Below are positions 35,118-42,981 of a DNA stretch of 64,000 nucleotides, one piece after another. Numbering within the stretch: position 1 is the first letter of the stretch; every line of letters begins with the position of its first letter. The notes under the pieces were generated by a model, which saw only the letters and a program-made list of their open reading frames with translations, ran no database searches and had not been told where the DNA came from. The DNA is from Lachnospiraceae bacterium (GTDB taxonomy: Bacteria; Bacillota; Clostridia; Lachnospirales; Lachnospiraceae). The stretch is from the NCBI GenBank assembly GCA_022769665.1, contig JALEIR010000028.1, positions 19,281 through 83,280 of the forward strand, read 5' to 3'. A program made the translations under genes and the position numbers.

Positions 35118-37018
35118 GCAATTTTCATTTTCTCCAAGAACTCCTTCTCCGGTACCGGCTTGGAGAAGTAATAGCCCTGCAGATATTCACACCCCATCTC
35201 TTGCAAAATATCCTTCTGTTCTTTTGTTTCCACACCTTCGGCGACAATGCACATATCCAAATCCTGCAGCATAGCGACCGTGTGGCGCAATGCCCGCATG
35301 GCTGTTTCATTCTCCATTGCATACCAAACCATAGACTTATCCAGCTTCACAATGTGGAAAGGATATTTTATAACATTCGTCAGATTGGAATAACCCGTTC
35401 CGTAATCGTCCAGTGAAAACGTAACACCTCCCACCGTCATCCGTTCCATGGTATCCCAAAGAACATCTTTTGCGATTGTTGTCTCTGTCACTTCAAGATT
35501 AATACAGGAATAAGGAATATCATATTCATCCATAATTCCGTACAGCATTTCACAGATATCCTCCTGCATACACTGAACCACGGACAGATTGATTTCTATG
35601 TAATCAATTCCTTTTTCCCAGATTCTTTCTCTTGCCATCATACGGCACACTGTGCGGAATACAAACTCTCCGATTTTTAAAATCATTCCGTTTTTCTCCG
35701 CCATAGGAATAAATTCCTCAGGACTGATAAATCCCAATTCATTGTCATACAGCCGTATCAGTGCCTCCGCAGAATGAAATTTCTCCTGACTCGTAGAGTA
35801 AATTGGCTGATAATACACCTGAAAGGTACCGTTAGCCAATGCATTCTTCATAATCTGGAGAATCTTGCTTTCTCTTCTTTTCCCCGCAAGGATTTCACCG
35901 CCTGCGCGAATCACTTCTCCATCATTGCTCTCATAAGGTATGTTTGCGGAATAATCAATGGAGTCCATAATGTCCTCCACCGTCTTGACGTCCTCGGGAT
36001 AGTCAAGTTGAATCATGACCGTCTCCAGCTGAAGATTCATTCCTCCCGTCACCACAGGCTCATCCAGCTCTTCCCGTATTGCTGCAACGGTACGATCCAG
36101 GTTTCCGCCCTTTTCATCCACAATAACAGCCAGCTTTCCCTCCGTGAGATAATAAAGCTCCAGCGGCTTCAGCTCTGTCTTCAGGTTAGAGACCACCTGC
36201 TTGGTCAGGATGCGGCTGAATTCCGCTCCAAGCGCTTCACGGATGGCCGGAAAATTGGTAATGGTCACCACAACCACATGAAATTCATCCTGTTTTCCTA
36301 CTGCGGCAGCAATCATCTTATCAAAACCGCTTCTGTTGTAAATACCTAAATACTTTTCCTCGTCATCGTCGGGATTCTCCAGAGACATGTAGAGAAGTAA
36401 CACAGTAAGAGCCGCAACAAACTGCATGACAAGAACATTCGGAAACATGTTTTGTACCACGGCTCCCATGCATGCCGCTATCAAATAGAAATATACGGCA
36501 GTGCGCTGCCAGCCGGTAAGGGCTGTTCTGCTTTTTATCGTCAGTACCATGGAGGCAATCATGTAAATTCCGGTTATCATGCAAAGAACAGGGAACCCCG
36601 CTCCATGATAGTAAACCCAATTCGAGTCATAATAAAAAACCAGCTTTGTAAAAGGTGATGTGAGAATCATCAATATCGTCACACTCACCGGTAAGAAAAG
36701 CACTGTCTTTTGAACTGCAGTCCATCTTCCCCCGCTTCTGTCTGTTAAGATAAATAAATACAGATAGCACCAGAAAGGAAGCATATTAAAGGCAATGAGA
36801 TATACAGCATTCACACCGTATGCGACAGCTAAAGGAATTCGCGGATCATCCGCAAGCACCGAAGCAACATCAATGATATCCGTCAACAGCAGCGTCCAGA
36901 TAAGCCCAATAAAGACATAGGTCTGAGATGACCTGATGCTTTTCTTATGGTAAAAATGAATCAGTATGATGACGGTGAGTATCAGCGCCGCAACATCGTA
37001 ATGAATGACATACCGCAT
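35114..37018 (-). CDS. Membrane protein with degenerate GGDEF and intact-looking EAL domain
   Basis: 634 aa. Eight helices (about 1-215) without a recognised extracytoplasmic sensor, a degenerate GGDEF domain (about 220-365; the signature site reads LTEGKLAV, so no cyclase activity expected), and a C-terminal EAL domain. The EAL residues look complete: AEALIRLY, INLEVTET, LDDYGTGYSN, IVKLDKSM, VAEGVET, QGYYFSKPV. It therefore probably degrades cyclic di-GMP. Start with AGGAGG at longer spacing. No other c-di-GMP gene is nearby. Its transcript may begin at the tRNA-Leu terminator region. Confidence 0.9.
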   Translation of the reverse strand: MRYVIHYDVAALILTVIILIHFYHKKSIRSSQTYVFIGLIWTLLLTDIIDVASVLADDPRIPLAVAYGVNAVYLIAFNMLPFWCYLYLFILTDRSGGRWTAVQKTVLFLPVSVTILMILTSPFTKLVFYYDSNWVYYHGAGFPVLCMITGIYMIASMVLTIKSRTALTGWQRTAVYFYLIAACMGAVVQNMFPNVLVMQFVAALTVLLLYMSLENPDDDEEKYLGIYNRSGFDKMIAAAVGKQDEFHVVVVTITNFPAIREALGAEFSRILTKQVVSNLKTELKPLELYYLTEGKLAVIVDEKGGNLDRTVAAIREELDEPVVTGGMNLQLETVMIQLDYPEDVKTVEDIMDSIDYSANIPYESNDGEVIRAGGEILAGKRRESKILQIMKNALANGTFQVYYQPIYSTSQEKFHSAEALIRLYDNELGFISPEEFIPMAEKNGMILKIGEFVFRTVCRMMARERIWEKGIDYIEINLSVVQCMQEDICEMLYGIMDEYDIPYSCINLEVTETTIAKDVLWDTMERMTVGGVTFSLDDYGTGYSNLTNVIKYPFHIVKLDKSMVWYAMENETAMRALRHTVAMLQDLDMCIVAEGVETKEQKDILQEMGCEYLQGYYFSKPVPEKEFLEKMKIA

Positions 37019-37052
37019 TATTTTATGCCCCTCCTAATCCGCAAAAAGCGCA

Positions 37053-37087
37053 AAAGGAGCGGAATCCCTAACGGGACTCTGCTCCTT
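37053..37087 (-). terminator. Terminator after tRNA-Leu
   Basis: AAGGAGCAGAGTCCC-GTTA-GGGATTCCGCTCCTTTT on the minus strand, a strong stem with a T-run, between tRNA-Leu and the EAL gene. Confidence 0.75.
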
Positions 37088-37093
37088 CATACT

Positions 37094-37173
37094 GCGGATA
37101 ACAGGACTTGAACCTGCACGTCATAGACACCAGAACCTAAATCTGGCGCGTCTGCCAATTCCGCCATATCCGC
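37094..37173 (-). tRNA. tRNA-Leu (TAG)
   Basis: Cloverleaf read on the minus strand: acceptor GCGGATA/TATCCGC, anticodon stem CCAGA/TCTGG with loop TTTAGGT, anticodon TAG, short variable-arm helix and T-loop GGTTCAAGTCC. No CCA encoded. Preceded by TTGACA-18-TATAAT. Confidence 0.95.
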
Positions 37174-37208
37174 TTATAACGCAGTTTTCTCCTGTGGATG
37201 CAACCTTA

Positions 37209-37238
37209 ATTATATCGTGAAGCATATAAATTTGTCAA
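37209..37238 (-). promoter_or_regulatory. Promoter of tRNA-Leu
   Basis: Minus-strand TTGACA (37233-37238), 18 bp, TATAAT (37209-37214). Confidence 0.85.
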
Positions 37239-37264
37239 GGGCAGCGTCATGCTGCTCTCTGCCG

Positions 37265-38653
37265 TTACTGCCCCTCTCCGAATCGCTCATTTCCAATATG
37301 GCAGATAATCCGTCGATTAATTCTGACCAGAAAATAAGTACTCATTCCCACACTGGCCAGCTCCGCAATCGGAAACGACCACCATATCAGATTCACATTG
37401 CCGCTTAAGGAAAACAGATATGCCACCGGCAGAAGAACACAAAGCTGTCTGGCGAAGGATACCAGCATACTGTATACGCCATTTCCGAGTGCCTGAAATA
37501 CACTTCCCACAACAATACAATACCCGGCAAAACAAAAACTGAGACAAATGGTTCTCAATGCGGGCACGCCGATTTCCAACAGCTCGGGCGTGGCATTGAA
37601 CAGTCCAATCAGCTGCGCAGGTATCATCTCCATCAAGGCAAGCCCCACAAGCATAATACCCACTGCATACATGATACTGAATTTCATGGTTTTCACCACC
37701 CGTTCCCTGTTGCCGGCACCATAGTTGTAAGCAATAATGGGAACCATGCCGTTATTCAAGCCGAACACCGGCATAAAAATGAAGCTCTGCAATTTAAAAT
37801 ACACACCAAACACTGTTTGGGCCGCTCCGAAAGCTTCCAGAATCAAGTTCATTCCATAAGTCATGACAGACCCAATCGCCTGCATGATAATCGACGGAAT
37901 ACCGACCTTGTATATCTGCAGAATAAGTTTTCCGTTAGGTTTAAACCCCTGAAACGAGATGTGAAGTTCCTTATTCATCCTCAGATTGAAAAAAACAGCA
38001 AGACACGCCGCAGTAATCTGACCGATTACCGTGGCTGCCGCTGCACCTGCCACTCCCATTTTCGGGAAACCAAAAAGCCCGAAAATCAGAACAGGATCCA
38101 AAATCAAATTGATAATTGCACCCGCACCCTGGGTAATCATAGCGTAGAAGGTTCTTCCCGTTGACTGAAGCAGACGTTCAAAGACAGTCTGCATAAAAAT
38201 ACCGATACCTGCCACACAACATATTGTCAGATATGTGATGCCGTAATCCCGCACCTCCGGAATAGATGTCTGACTGGCAAAAAAAGGTCTCCCCGCAAAA
38301 ATACCAATCAGTGCAAACGCTATATAGCTGATTAGTTCGATAAAGATACCGTTTGCCGCAATCATATTGGCTTTCTCATATTCCTTCTCGCCCAGCGTTT
38401 TTGACAGAAAAGCATTGATTCCAACCGCAGTTCCCACAGCCACGGCGATAATCAGACTCTGAATAGGAAATGCCAGTGATACGGCTCTCAGTGCATATTC
38501 GTTTATTTTGGAAACGAAAATACTGTCAACAATATTGTACAGTGCCTGCACCAGCATGGAAATCATCATAGGCAAAGACATGGAAATTAACAGCCTGTTT
38601 ACGGGCATAACTCCCATTTTATTCTCCTGCTGTATTTCTCTCTCTTCTGCCAT
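37265..38653 (-). CDS. MATE-family multidrug efflux transporter
   Basis: About 462 aa, twelve helices in two similar halves. Opens with PVNRLLISMSLPMMISMLVQ, ALYNIVDSIFVSKIN and FPIQSLIIAVAVGTAVGINA; second half begins GIPSIIMQAIGSVMTYGMNL. These are MATE (PF01554) signatures. Start MAEEREIQQ with AAGG upstream. Its leader contains the five-copy 15-bp repeat at 38681-38755. Substrates unknown. Confidence 0.92.
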   Translation of the reverse strand: MAEEREIQQENKMGVMPVNRLLISMSLPMMISMLVQALYNIVDSIFVSKINEYALRAVSLAFPIQSLIIAVAVGTAVGINAFLSKTLGEKEYEKANMIAANGIFIELISYIAFALIGIFAGRPFFASQTSIPEVRDYGITYLTICCVAGIGIFMQTVFERLLQSTGRTFYAMITQGAGAIINLILDPVLIFGLFGFPKMGVAGAAAATVIGQITAACLAVFFNLRMNKELHISFQGFKPNGKLILQIYKVGIPSIIMQAIGSVMTYGMNLILEAFGAAQTVFGVYFKLQSFIFMPVFGLNNGMVPIIAYNYGAGNRERVVKTMKFSIMYAVGIMLVGLALMEMIPAQLIGLFNATPELLEIGVPALRTICLSFCFAGYCIVVGSVFQALGNGVYSMLVSFARQLCVLLPVAYLFSLSGNVNLIWWSFPIAELASVGMSTYFLVRINRRIICHIGNERFGEGQ

Positions 38654-38680
38654 GACAATCATCCTTTCCCGGTACTCAAT

Positions 38681-38755
38681 CTTTTGGTACCCTATCCTTT
38701 TGTATCCTATCTCTTTGTACCCTATCTCTTTGTACCCTATTTCTTTGTACCCTAT
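38681..38755. repeat. 15-bp tandem repeat, five copies
   Basis: Units 38681-38695, 38696-38710, 38711-38725, 38726-38740 and 38741-38755 share the pattern CTCTTTGTACCCTAT; copies 3 and 4 are identical, the outer ones differ by one to four bases. Read on the minus strand it is ATAGGGTACAAAGAG. It lies between the 48-aa gene and the MATE gene, and the stop codon of the former is inside copy 5. Each unit has a GGTACnnnnG-type core, so multiple protein sites or an RNA role is possible. Confidence 0.9.
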
Positions 38756-38898
38756 CGTTTTTGATTGATGGGTTGAATCCCTTCTTTTCGTACATTATGA
38801 GTCTGATTTTGATTCACTGCTTCGTTCTTTTGTGTTATGCTGTCGAATTTATTGTGGTTTACCTGTTCCTGTTGCCTTTTCTGCTCTTTCTTGTTCAT
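38752..38898 (-). CDS. Small Lys/Gln/Asn-rich protein, 48 aa
   Basis: An ORF with a full AGGAGG seven bases from ATG (AGGAGGTGACTGCA-ATG). Translation starts MNKKEQKRQQEQVNHNKFDS and ends EGIQPINQKR, then TAG. It is hydrophilic, charged and lacks a membrane helix or Cys. The stop falls in the last unit of the 15-bp tandem repeat. A possible promoter (TTGCTC-16-CATAAT) lies between it and the tRNA terminator. No family recognised; composition recalls small spore or stress proteins, but that is weak. Confidence 0.6.
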   Translation of the reverse strand: MNKKEQKRQQEQVNHNKFDSITQKNEAVNQNQTHNVRKEGIQPINQKR

Positions 38899-38969
38899 TG
38901 CAGTCACCTCCTGTGATAGTATGAACACGAGTCGGTCTGATTATGAATGCTGTATAGTCGCGAGCAACA

Positions 38970-39014
38970 AAAAAATCGGTGAAACCCTTGCGGAATAAGG
39001 ATTTTTACCGATTT
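38970..39014 (-). terminator. Terminator of four-tRNA cluster
   Basis: Minus-strand AAAATCGGTAAAAATCCTT, small loop, AAGGGTTTCACCGATTTTTTT: long stem and seven T, nine bases past tRNA-Lys. Confidence 0.85.
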
Positions 39015-39023
39015 TCCTTTCAT

Positions 39024-39095
39024 GAGACATGGGGGATTCGAACCCCCGACACCTTGATTAAAAGTCAAGTGCTCTACCGACTGAGCTAATATCCC
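39024..39095 (-). tRNA. tRNA-Lys (TTT)
   Basis: Anticodon loop CTTTTAA in stem TTGA/TCAA, anticodon TTT; D-arm TAGCTCAGTCGGTAGAGC and T-loop GGTTCGAATCC present. Last of a four-tRNA transcript. Confidence 0.95.
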
Positions 39096-39110
39096 AGATA
39101 AAAAAATAGC

Positions 39111-39181
39111 AGGGCTAGCTGGATTCGAACCAGCGTCTGCAGCAGTCAAAGTGCTGTGCCTTACCGCTTGGCGATAGCCCT
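39111..39181 (-). tRNA. tRNA-Gln (TTG)
   Basis: Acceptor AGGGCTA/TAGCCCT, anticodon stem CAGCA/TGCTG with loop CTTTGAC, anticodon TTG. Confidence 0.95.
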
Positions 39182-39222
39182 GTATATGACACCAAGCATG
39201 CCACCAACACGTCGTAATAAAA

Positions 39223-39297
39223 GGTGGATAAAGGGATTCGAACCCTTGGCCTCCAGAGCCACAATCTGGCGCGCTAACCAGCTGCGCTATACCCACC
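39223..39297 (-). tRNA. tRNA-His (GTG)
   Basis: Anticodon stem CCAGA/TCTGG with loop TTGTGGC, anticodon GTG. An extra G at the 5' end pairs with C73, the His identity element. Confidence 0.95.
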
Positions 39298-39323
39298 ATA
39301 TAACCTCGCGCAGTTACGCGAAT

Positions 39324-39396
<73 letters not shown>

Positions 39397-39430
39397 AAAA
39401 ACGCAGTTTGTACTCAAACCGACGAAGCAT

Positions 39431-39459
39431 ATTTTAACTTATTCCATCGCCGTTGTCAA
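39431..39459 (-). promoter_or_regulatory. Promoter of tRNA cluster Arg-His-Gln-Lys
   Basis: Minus-strand TTGACA (39454-39459), 17 bp, TAAAAT (39431-39436). Confidence 0.85.
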
Positions 39460-39538
39460 CTCGTTTTTTAAAAAATGTAACAAAAAATATATAGTCGGTG
39501 AAAAAAACGGCTCTCTGTTTATTAAGGTAGCAGTTATA

Positions 39539-39862
39539 TCAAAGTTCTTCCGCTTCCCGAATGGCCAAATCCTTTAAAAGAACCGTATTGCCTTTCTTAA
39601 CAAGAAATAGCGGAATGCCGGCAAGAATTGCACAGATAACAGCATACAGATAAAGATATCTGTAACCGATAAATTCCATTACCGCACCGGACAAAATCGG
39701 AGTAATAATCTGAGCAGCCATACTTGCCGTGTAATAATAGCCTGTATAACGCCCTGTAGTATTTTCACTTGCAACTTCCATAATCATGGGATATATTGTC
39801 GTTGCAACAGTTCCCATACCAACGCCTGCCACAGATACCCATGTGGAATGGGAAAGGATAAT
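39539..39862 (-). pseudogene. C-terminal remnant of MFS/SLC45-like sugar transporter
   Basis: The last ~105 codons of a longer frame read STWVSVAGVGMGTVATTIYP, ENTTGRYTGYYYTASMAAQI, ITPILSGAVMEFIGYRYLYL, then FLVKKGNTVLLKDL. These are the final three to four helices of an MFS transporter of the glycoside/SLC45 kind. The upstream part of the open frame is only the shadow of the plus-strand GNAT gene. About three quarters of the transporter is missing, so this is a truncated relic next to a replacement gene. Confidence 0.75.
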
Positions 39863-39958
39863 CTGTTTATCAAAGGGGACATTGAAGCGAAATAAGACAA
39901 AAATTTTAACCTGGTCAAGAGGATATCGAGGTCGTCGAGATAGTAAAGGAGATACAAA

Positions 39959-40825
39959 ATGACTGAAGTAATAAAGAATTATAGAAACAACAATGAGCTG
40001 AGACACAGTTTCAATGAGCTGGCAGGGAAGACCTTCGGTCTGAACTTTGAGGACTGGTACCAAAACGGCTTCTGGGGAGACAACTATAATCCTTACTCTG
40101 TTGTAAAGGATGGCAAGGTTGTTGCAAACGTCTCGGTAAACAAAACCGATATGCTGATAGACGGCACAGTAAAACATTTCATTCAGCTGGGCACTGTCAT
40201 GACCGATGAAGCATACCGTAATCAGGGTTTGATTCGCCAAATCATGGAACAAATTGATGCCGATTACGGTGATGCGGCAGACGGCTTCTATCTGTTTGGC
40301 AATGACAATGTGCTTGATTTCTACCCCAAATTTGGATTCCGAAAGTCAAAGGAATATCTTTATTCCCGAGACATCCGACAGGACGGAGAGTTTCAGTTTC
40401 AACAGGTTATCATGGACTCTCCCGACAGATGGAAGCTGTTGGAAGATGCCATGAACCGCAACATATTTCACGGCCGCTTTGACATGGTTGGCAACAACGA
40501 ACTCATTCTGTTCTATGTGACAAAATACATGCAGGAAAGCGTATATTACCACGAGCCTACCGATACCTACATCATCGCTGAAACAGAGGGAGACAATTTA
40601 TTTTTACACAAAGTATTTACCTCCACCTTAAAACACACCGAACAAGTCATCCGTTTGCTGGGAAATGCTGTAAACAGGGTTACTCTCGGCTTCGTACCCG
40701 AGGACACGGAAAACTACGAGGTATCCGAGTTCCACGGAGAGGACTGCACCTTTTTCATAAAGGGAATCACTCCGGACATCATGGAGCTTGAGAAACTGCG
40801 GATTCCCTCTCTGTCCCACGCCTGA
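39959..40825 (+). CDS. GNAT-family N-acetyltransferase
   Basis: 288 aa behind AAGGAGATACAAA. N-terminal GNAT fold: FNELAGKTFGLNFEDWY, VVKDGKVVANVSVNKTDM, the acetyl-CoA loop LGTVMTDEAYRNQGLIRQIM, and GFYLFGNDNVLDFYPKFGFR. The C-terminal ~130 residues form a second, diverged domain (TYIIAETEGDNLFLHKVF, LGFVPEDTENYEVSEF), as in some Eis-like acetyltransferases. It replaces the start of the MFS relic on the opposite strand. Substrate unknown. Confidence 0.88.
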   Translation: MTEVIKNYRNNNELRHSFNELAGKTFGLNFEDWYQNGFWGDNYNPYSVVKDGKVVANVSVNKTDMLIDGTVKHFIQLGTVMTDEAYRNQGLIRQIMEQIDADYGDAADGFYLFGNDNVLDFYPKFGFRKSKEYLYSRDIRQDGEFQFQQVIMDSPDRWKLLEDAMNRNIFHGRFDMVGNNELILFYVTKYMQESVYYHEPTDTYIIAETEGDNLFLHKVFTSTLKHTEQVIRLLGNAVNRVTLGFVPEDTENYEVSEFHGEDCTFFIKGITPDIMELEKLRIPSLSHA

Positions 40826-40916
40826 AACCGGCACTTTGATTATTTCGTTTGGCAACTATTATAGGGCTGCAGACTCTTCCTCTTAATTGCCCGCAATCAG
40901 AGCTTGTATGCCCTTA

Positions 40917-41012
40917 TCATAGCGACTTTATCATAATCAGGCACGGATTGTTCTCGTCCCACATCTCTGTCAGCGTGATGAGCGTCTCAAATCCCACACT
41001 TTCATAAAACCT
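40917..41012 (-). pseudogene. C-terminal remnant of a GNAT acetyltransferase
   Basis: Minus-strand reading RTRRFYESVGFETLITLTEM, then WDENNPCLIMIKSL and a stop. This is the typical last ~30 residues of a small GNAT enzyme (FYESxGF ... MWDENNPC). No start or acetyl-CoA motif remains. It is fused at its 5' side to the RhuM remnant. Confidence 0.7.
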
Positions 41013-41453
41013 TCTTGTTCGGTCTCTTCATGGTTTGATGGTCATAGGAATCCAGCAAATCAAGAGCTTCGCTGTATTTTTCAATTACAGACAAAATCTG
41101 CTTGCTGTCTATAGAATTTTCTGTTCTTTTCATAATTCGTATCACCTCGCCAAGCTGAGTCATACGATTATTATTAACTGCATAGCCTTCCAAAATGTAT
41201 TGCTTTAAAACTGCATTCGCCCATTTACGGAATTCCACACCACGTCTGGATTTTACGCGATAGCCCACAGAAATAGGTTCAATTCACCCTCTTTGAATAT
41301 ATTTCCAATGTGATATGCTATTGATGACCTAGCAGTATCAAACAGCTCACTCATTTGGTCCTGTGTCAGCCAAACCGTATCACTATTTACCTGAACCGAC
41401 AATGATATCTTCTTATCCTCTGTTTCAAACAACACAATATCATTCTTTCCCAT
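41013..41453 (-). pseudogene. RhuM-like virulence protein, broken by internal deletion
   Basis: The N-terminal piece reads MGKNDIVLFETEDKKISLSV, DTVWLTQDQMSELFDTARSS, IAYHIGNIFKEGEL. The C-terminal piece, in another frame, reads ISVGYRVKSRRGVEFRKWAN, AVLKQYILEGYAVNNNRM, LDSYDHQTMKRP. Both are hallmark parts of RhuM (PF13310), which normally have ~30 residues between GEL and ISVGYRV. That link is deleted and the frames no longer match. The 3' end is lost at the GNAT relic. A promoter is still readable upstream. Confidence 0.75.
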
Positions 41454-41522
41454 TAAAAATCCCCCTTTTACCCTAATCCTTTGTTCTTACTCTATTTTTT
41501 GCCTCCCATTGCCTATATGTAT

Positions 41523-41552
41523 ATAATATTATACCATTCTGTATAAAGTCAA
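41523..41552 (-). promoter_or_regulatory. Promoter of RhuM relic
   Basis: Minus-strand TTGACT (41547-41552), 18 bp, TATTAT (41523-41528). Confidence 0.5.
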
Positions 41553-41562
41553 TAGTCTGCTT

Positions 41563-41600
41563 ATAAAAAAAAGAAACTGCGTATCTCTACACAGTTTCTT
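41563..41600 (-). terminator. Terminator of ASCH-GNAT gene
   Basis: Minus-strand AGAAACTGTGT-AGAGAT-ACGCAGTTTCT followed by a run of eight T. Confidence 0.85.
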
Positions 41601-41609
41601 AATCTTTCC

Positions 41610-42629
41610 TTATAACTCACATTCCAGCTGGCAGTCGCAGGGCTCCTCTTCCACATGTTTTCTGTTATATACTTGAGCCTCCACGCATCCCATGGCTTTA
41701 TAGAAAGCCTGACTTTCCACCGATGAATGAGCGGAGATATACAGCTTTCTCCCACCATGCTGCCTTGCCCAGTCCTTCGCTGCAAGGAACAATGTCTTTC
41801 CGATTCCTCGCCCACGCATGTCCTCCGACACATGAATACTGGACAGATCCAGATACTTCTGTTCCCCTCCGAACAGTTCCGGTTCTACTGAAGTAAAGCC
41901 CTTTAATACACCCTTTTCAAAAGCGGCATAGACAAATCCGCCTGTGGAAACCGTGTGCTTCAGACAAGTAACCAATGTCTCATATTCCTTTTCCGACCAG
42001 TCGTCTGTGAACGCAATATCCTTTATCAGCCATTGTCCGTTCTCCTTCCGCCAACATTTGGTCACCTTTTGATGCCGTACAAAATCCTGAAACAACTCAC
42101 GACACAGTTCACCTTCATATACCGGTCTATATTCTATCCTATGTTGTTCAGCCTGATATACAACCTCAAATTCTTCAAAAATAACAGGCATGTCTTCGCT
42201 GAAGGTATATCCCAATTCCTTCCCTTCTGCCCGAAAGAAGGAAATATGTCCTTTCCTCCAGGATTCCAGATTGTCATCCTCTCCCTCCAGCTTGCATATG
42301 TCGTAAGTAATCTCCCGAAAGGGAAGTATTCTGACATTGGTTGTCTGAATCACACACCGTGGATTACCATCCCAATCTGTGACGATGCTGTAATCCCCTG
42401 CCTGCGGAATCCGGTCTCCCTCAATTTCATATGCCCATAAACTGCTTGCAGTGGCCCTTTTCTGTCCAATTAAAACCAACCGCAACAGCTCATTTGCCAA
42501 ATATTCCGACAGTTCAAAGTGAAAGCAGTCAATGTACTTTGTTTGTTCACCCAGGCCTTTGTTTGCCAAAAATTGTTTCCAAAATCTCTCAATACATGAT
42601 ACTTCAACGCAAGATTCTTCAATGCACAT
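41610..42629 (-). CDS. ASCH domain-GNAT acetyltransferase fusion
   Basis: 339 aa, start behind GAGGGGATAGCGAT. Residues 1-155 are an ASCH-type RNA-binding-like domain: FHFELSEYLANELLRLVLIG, QKRATASSLWAYEIEGDRIP, GDYSIVTDWDGNPRCVIQTT, WRKGHISFFRAEGKELGYTF. Residues about 200-320 are GNAT, with acetyl-CoA loop IHVSEDMRGRGIGKTLFLAA and ISAHSSVESQAFYKAMGCVE. Each half normally exists as a separate protein. ASCH links often point to RNA modification or nucleotide-linked acylation (inference). Rich in Cys at the C-terminus (EEPCDCQLECEL). Confidence 0.85.
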   Translation of the reverse strand: MCIEESCVEVSCIERFWKQFLANKGLGEQTKYIDCFHFELSEYLANELLRLVLIGQKRATASSLWAYEIEGDRIPQAGDYSIVTDWDGNPRCVIQTTNVRILPFREITYDICKLEGEDDNLESWRKGHISFFRAEGKELGYTFSEDMPVIFEEFEVVYQAEQHRIEYRPVYEGELCRELFQDFVRHQKVTKCWRKENGQWLIKDIAFTDDWSEKEYETLVTCLKHTVSTGGFVYAAFEKGVLKGFTSVEPELFGGEQKYLDLSSIHVSEDMRGRGIGKTLFLAAKDWARQHGGRKLYISAHSSVESQAFYKAMGCVEAQVYNRKHVEEEPCDCQLECEL

Positions 42630-42981
42630 ATCGCTATCCCCTCAAATTCAATATATCATAAGACTATCATATCATCCCTGTTTTTCCCGGCGCAACCTTT
42701 TTATCTCCTTTTGGAAAAGATGTTTTCAACAACTTGTACGTGTCTGTGTTCTTCACCTACGTTTATCAAGATTCACGTAAGCCCAAATTCACATTCACAG
42801 TTATACACTTTTCATGCAAATTTCCGAGTTACAACAGCTTTAAAATCATATATAAAGCAGTTCCCTAAAAAGAAATATAAGAAAGAAATATACGATGGAA
42901 AGAACAGACCCGACATAAAAGAAGCTGCCATCCAAACAACTTCACCTCGTTTAGGCGGCAGCCCCTTTTTCTATACAGGAA
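42630..42981. other. Intergenic region with 3' hairpin
   Basis: 352 bp without a credible gene; the short open frames lack SD sites and coding character. At 42929-42970 an imperfect inverted repeat (CTGCC/GGCAG core, T-run on both sides) probably ends the bile salt hydrolase transcript. Confidence 0.5.

Noticed and set aside
38681..38755. Possible CRISPR array
   Set aside because: Units are 15 bp with no spacers and no cas genes nearby.
38508..38768. Plus-strand ORF ending in repeated LYPIS units
   Set aside because: It is a translation of the 15-bp tandem repeat and the antisense of the MATE gene; no SD.
38904..39299. Minus-strand 131-aa ORF
   Set aside because: It is translated tRNA cluster; 'GSGGQGFESLYPP' type strings are the T-loop artefact.
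39862..40252. N-terminal extension of the MFS frame
   Set aside because: This part is only the shadow of the plus-strand GNAT gene; no helices expected of an MFS.
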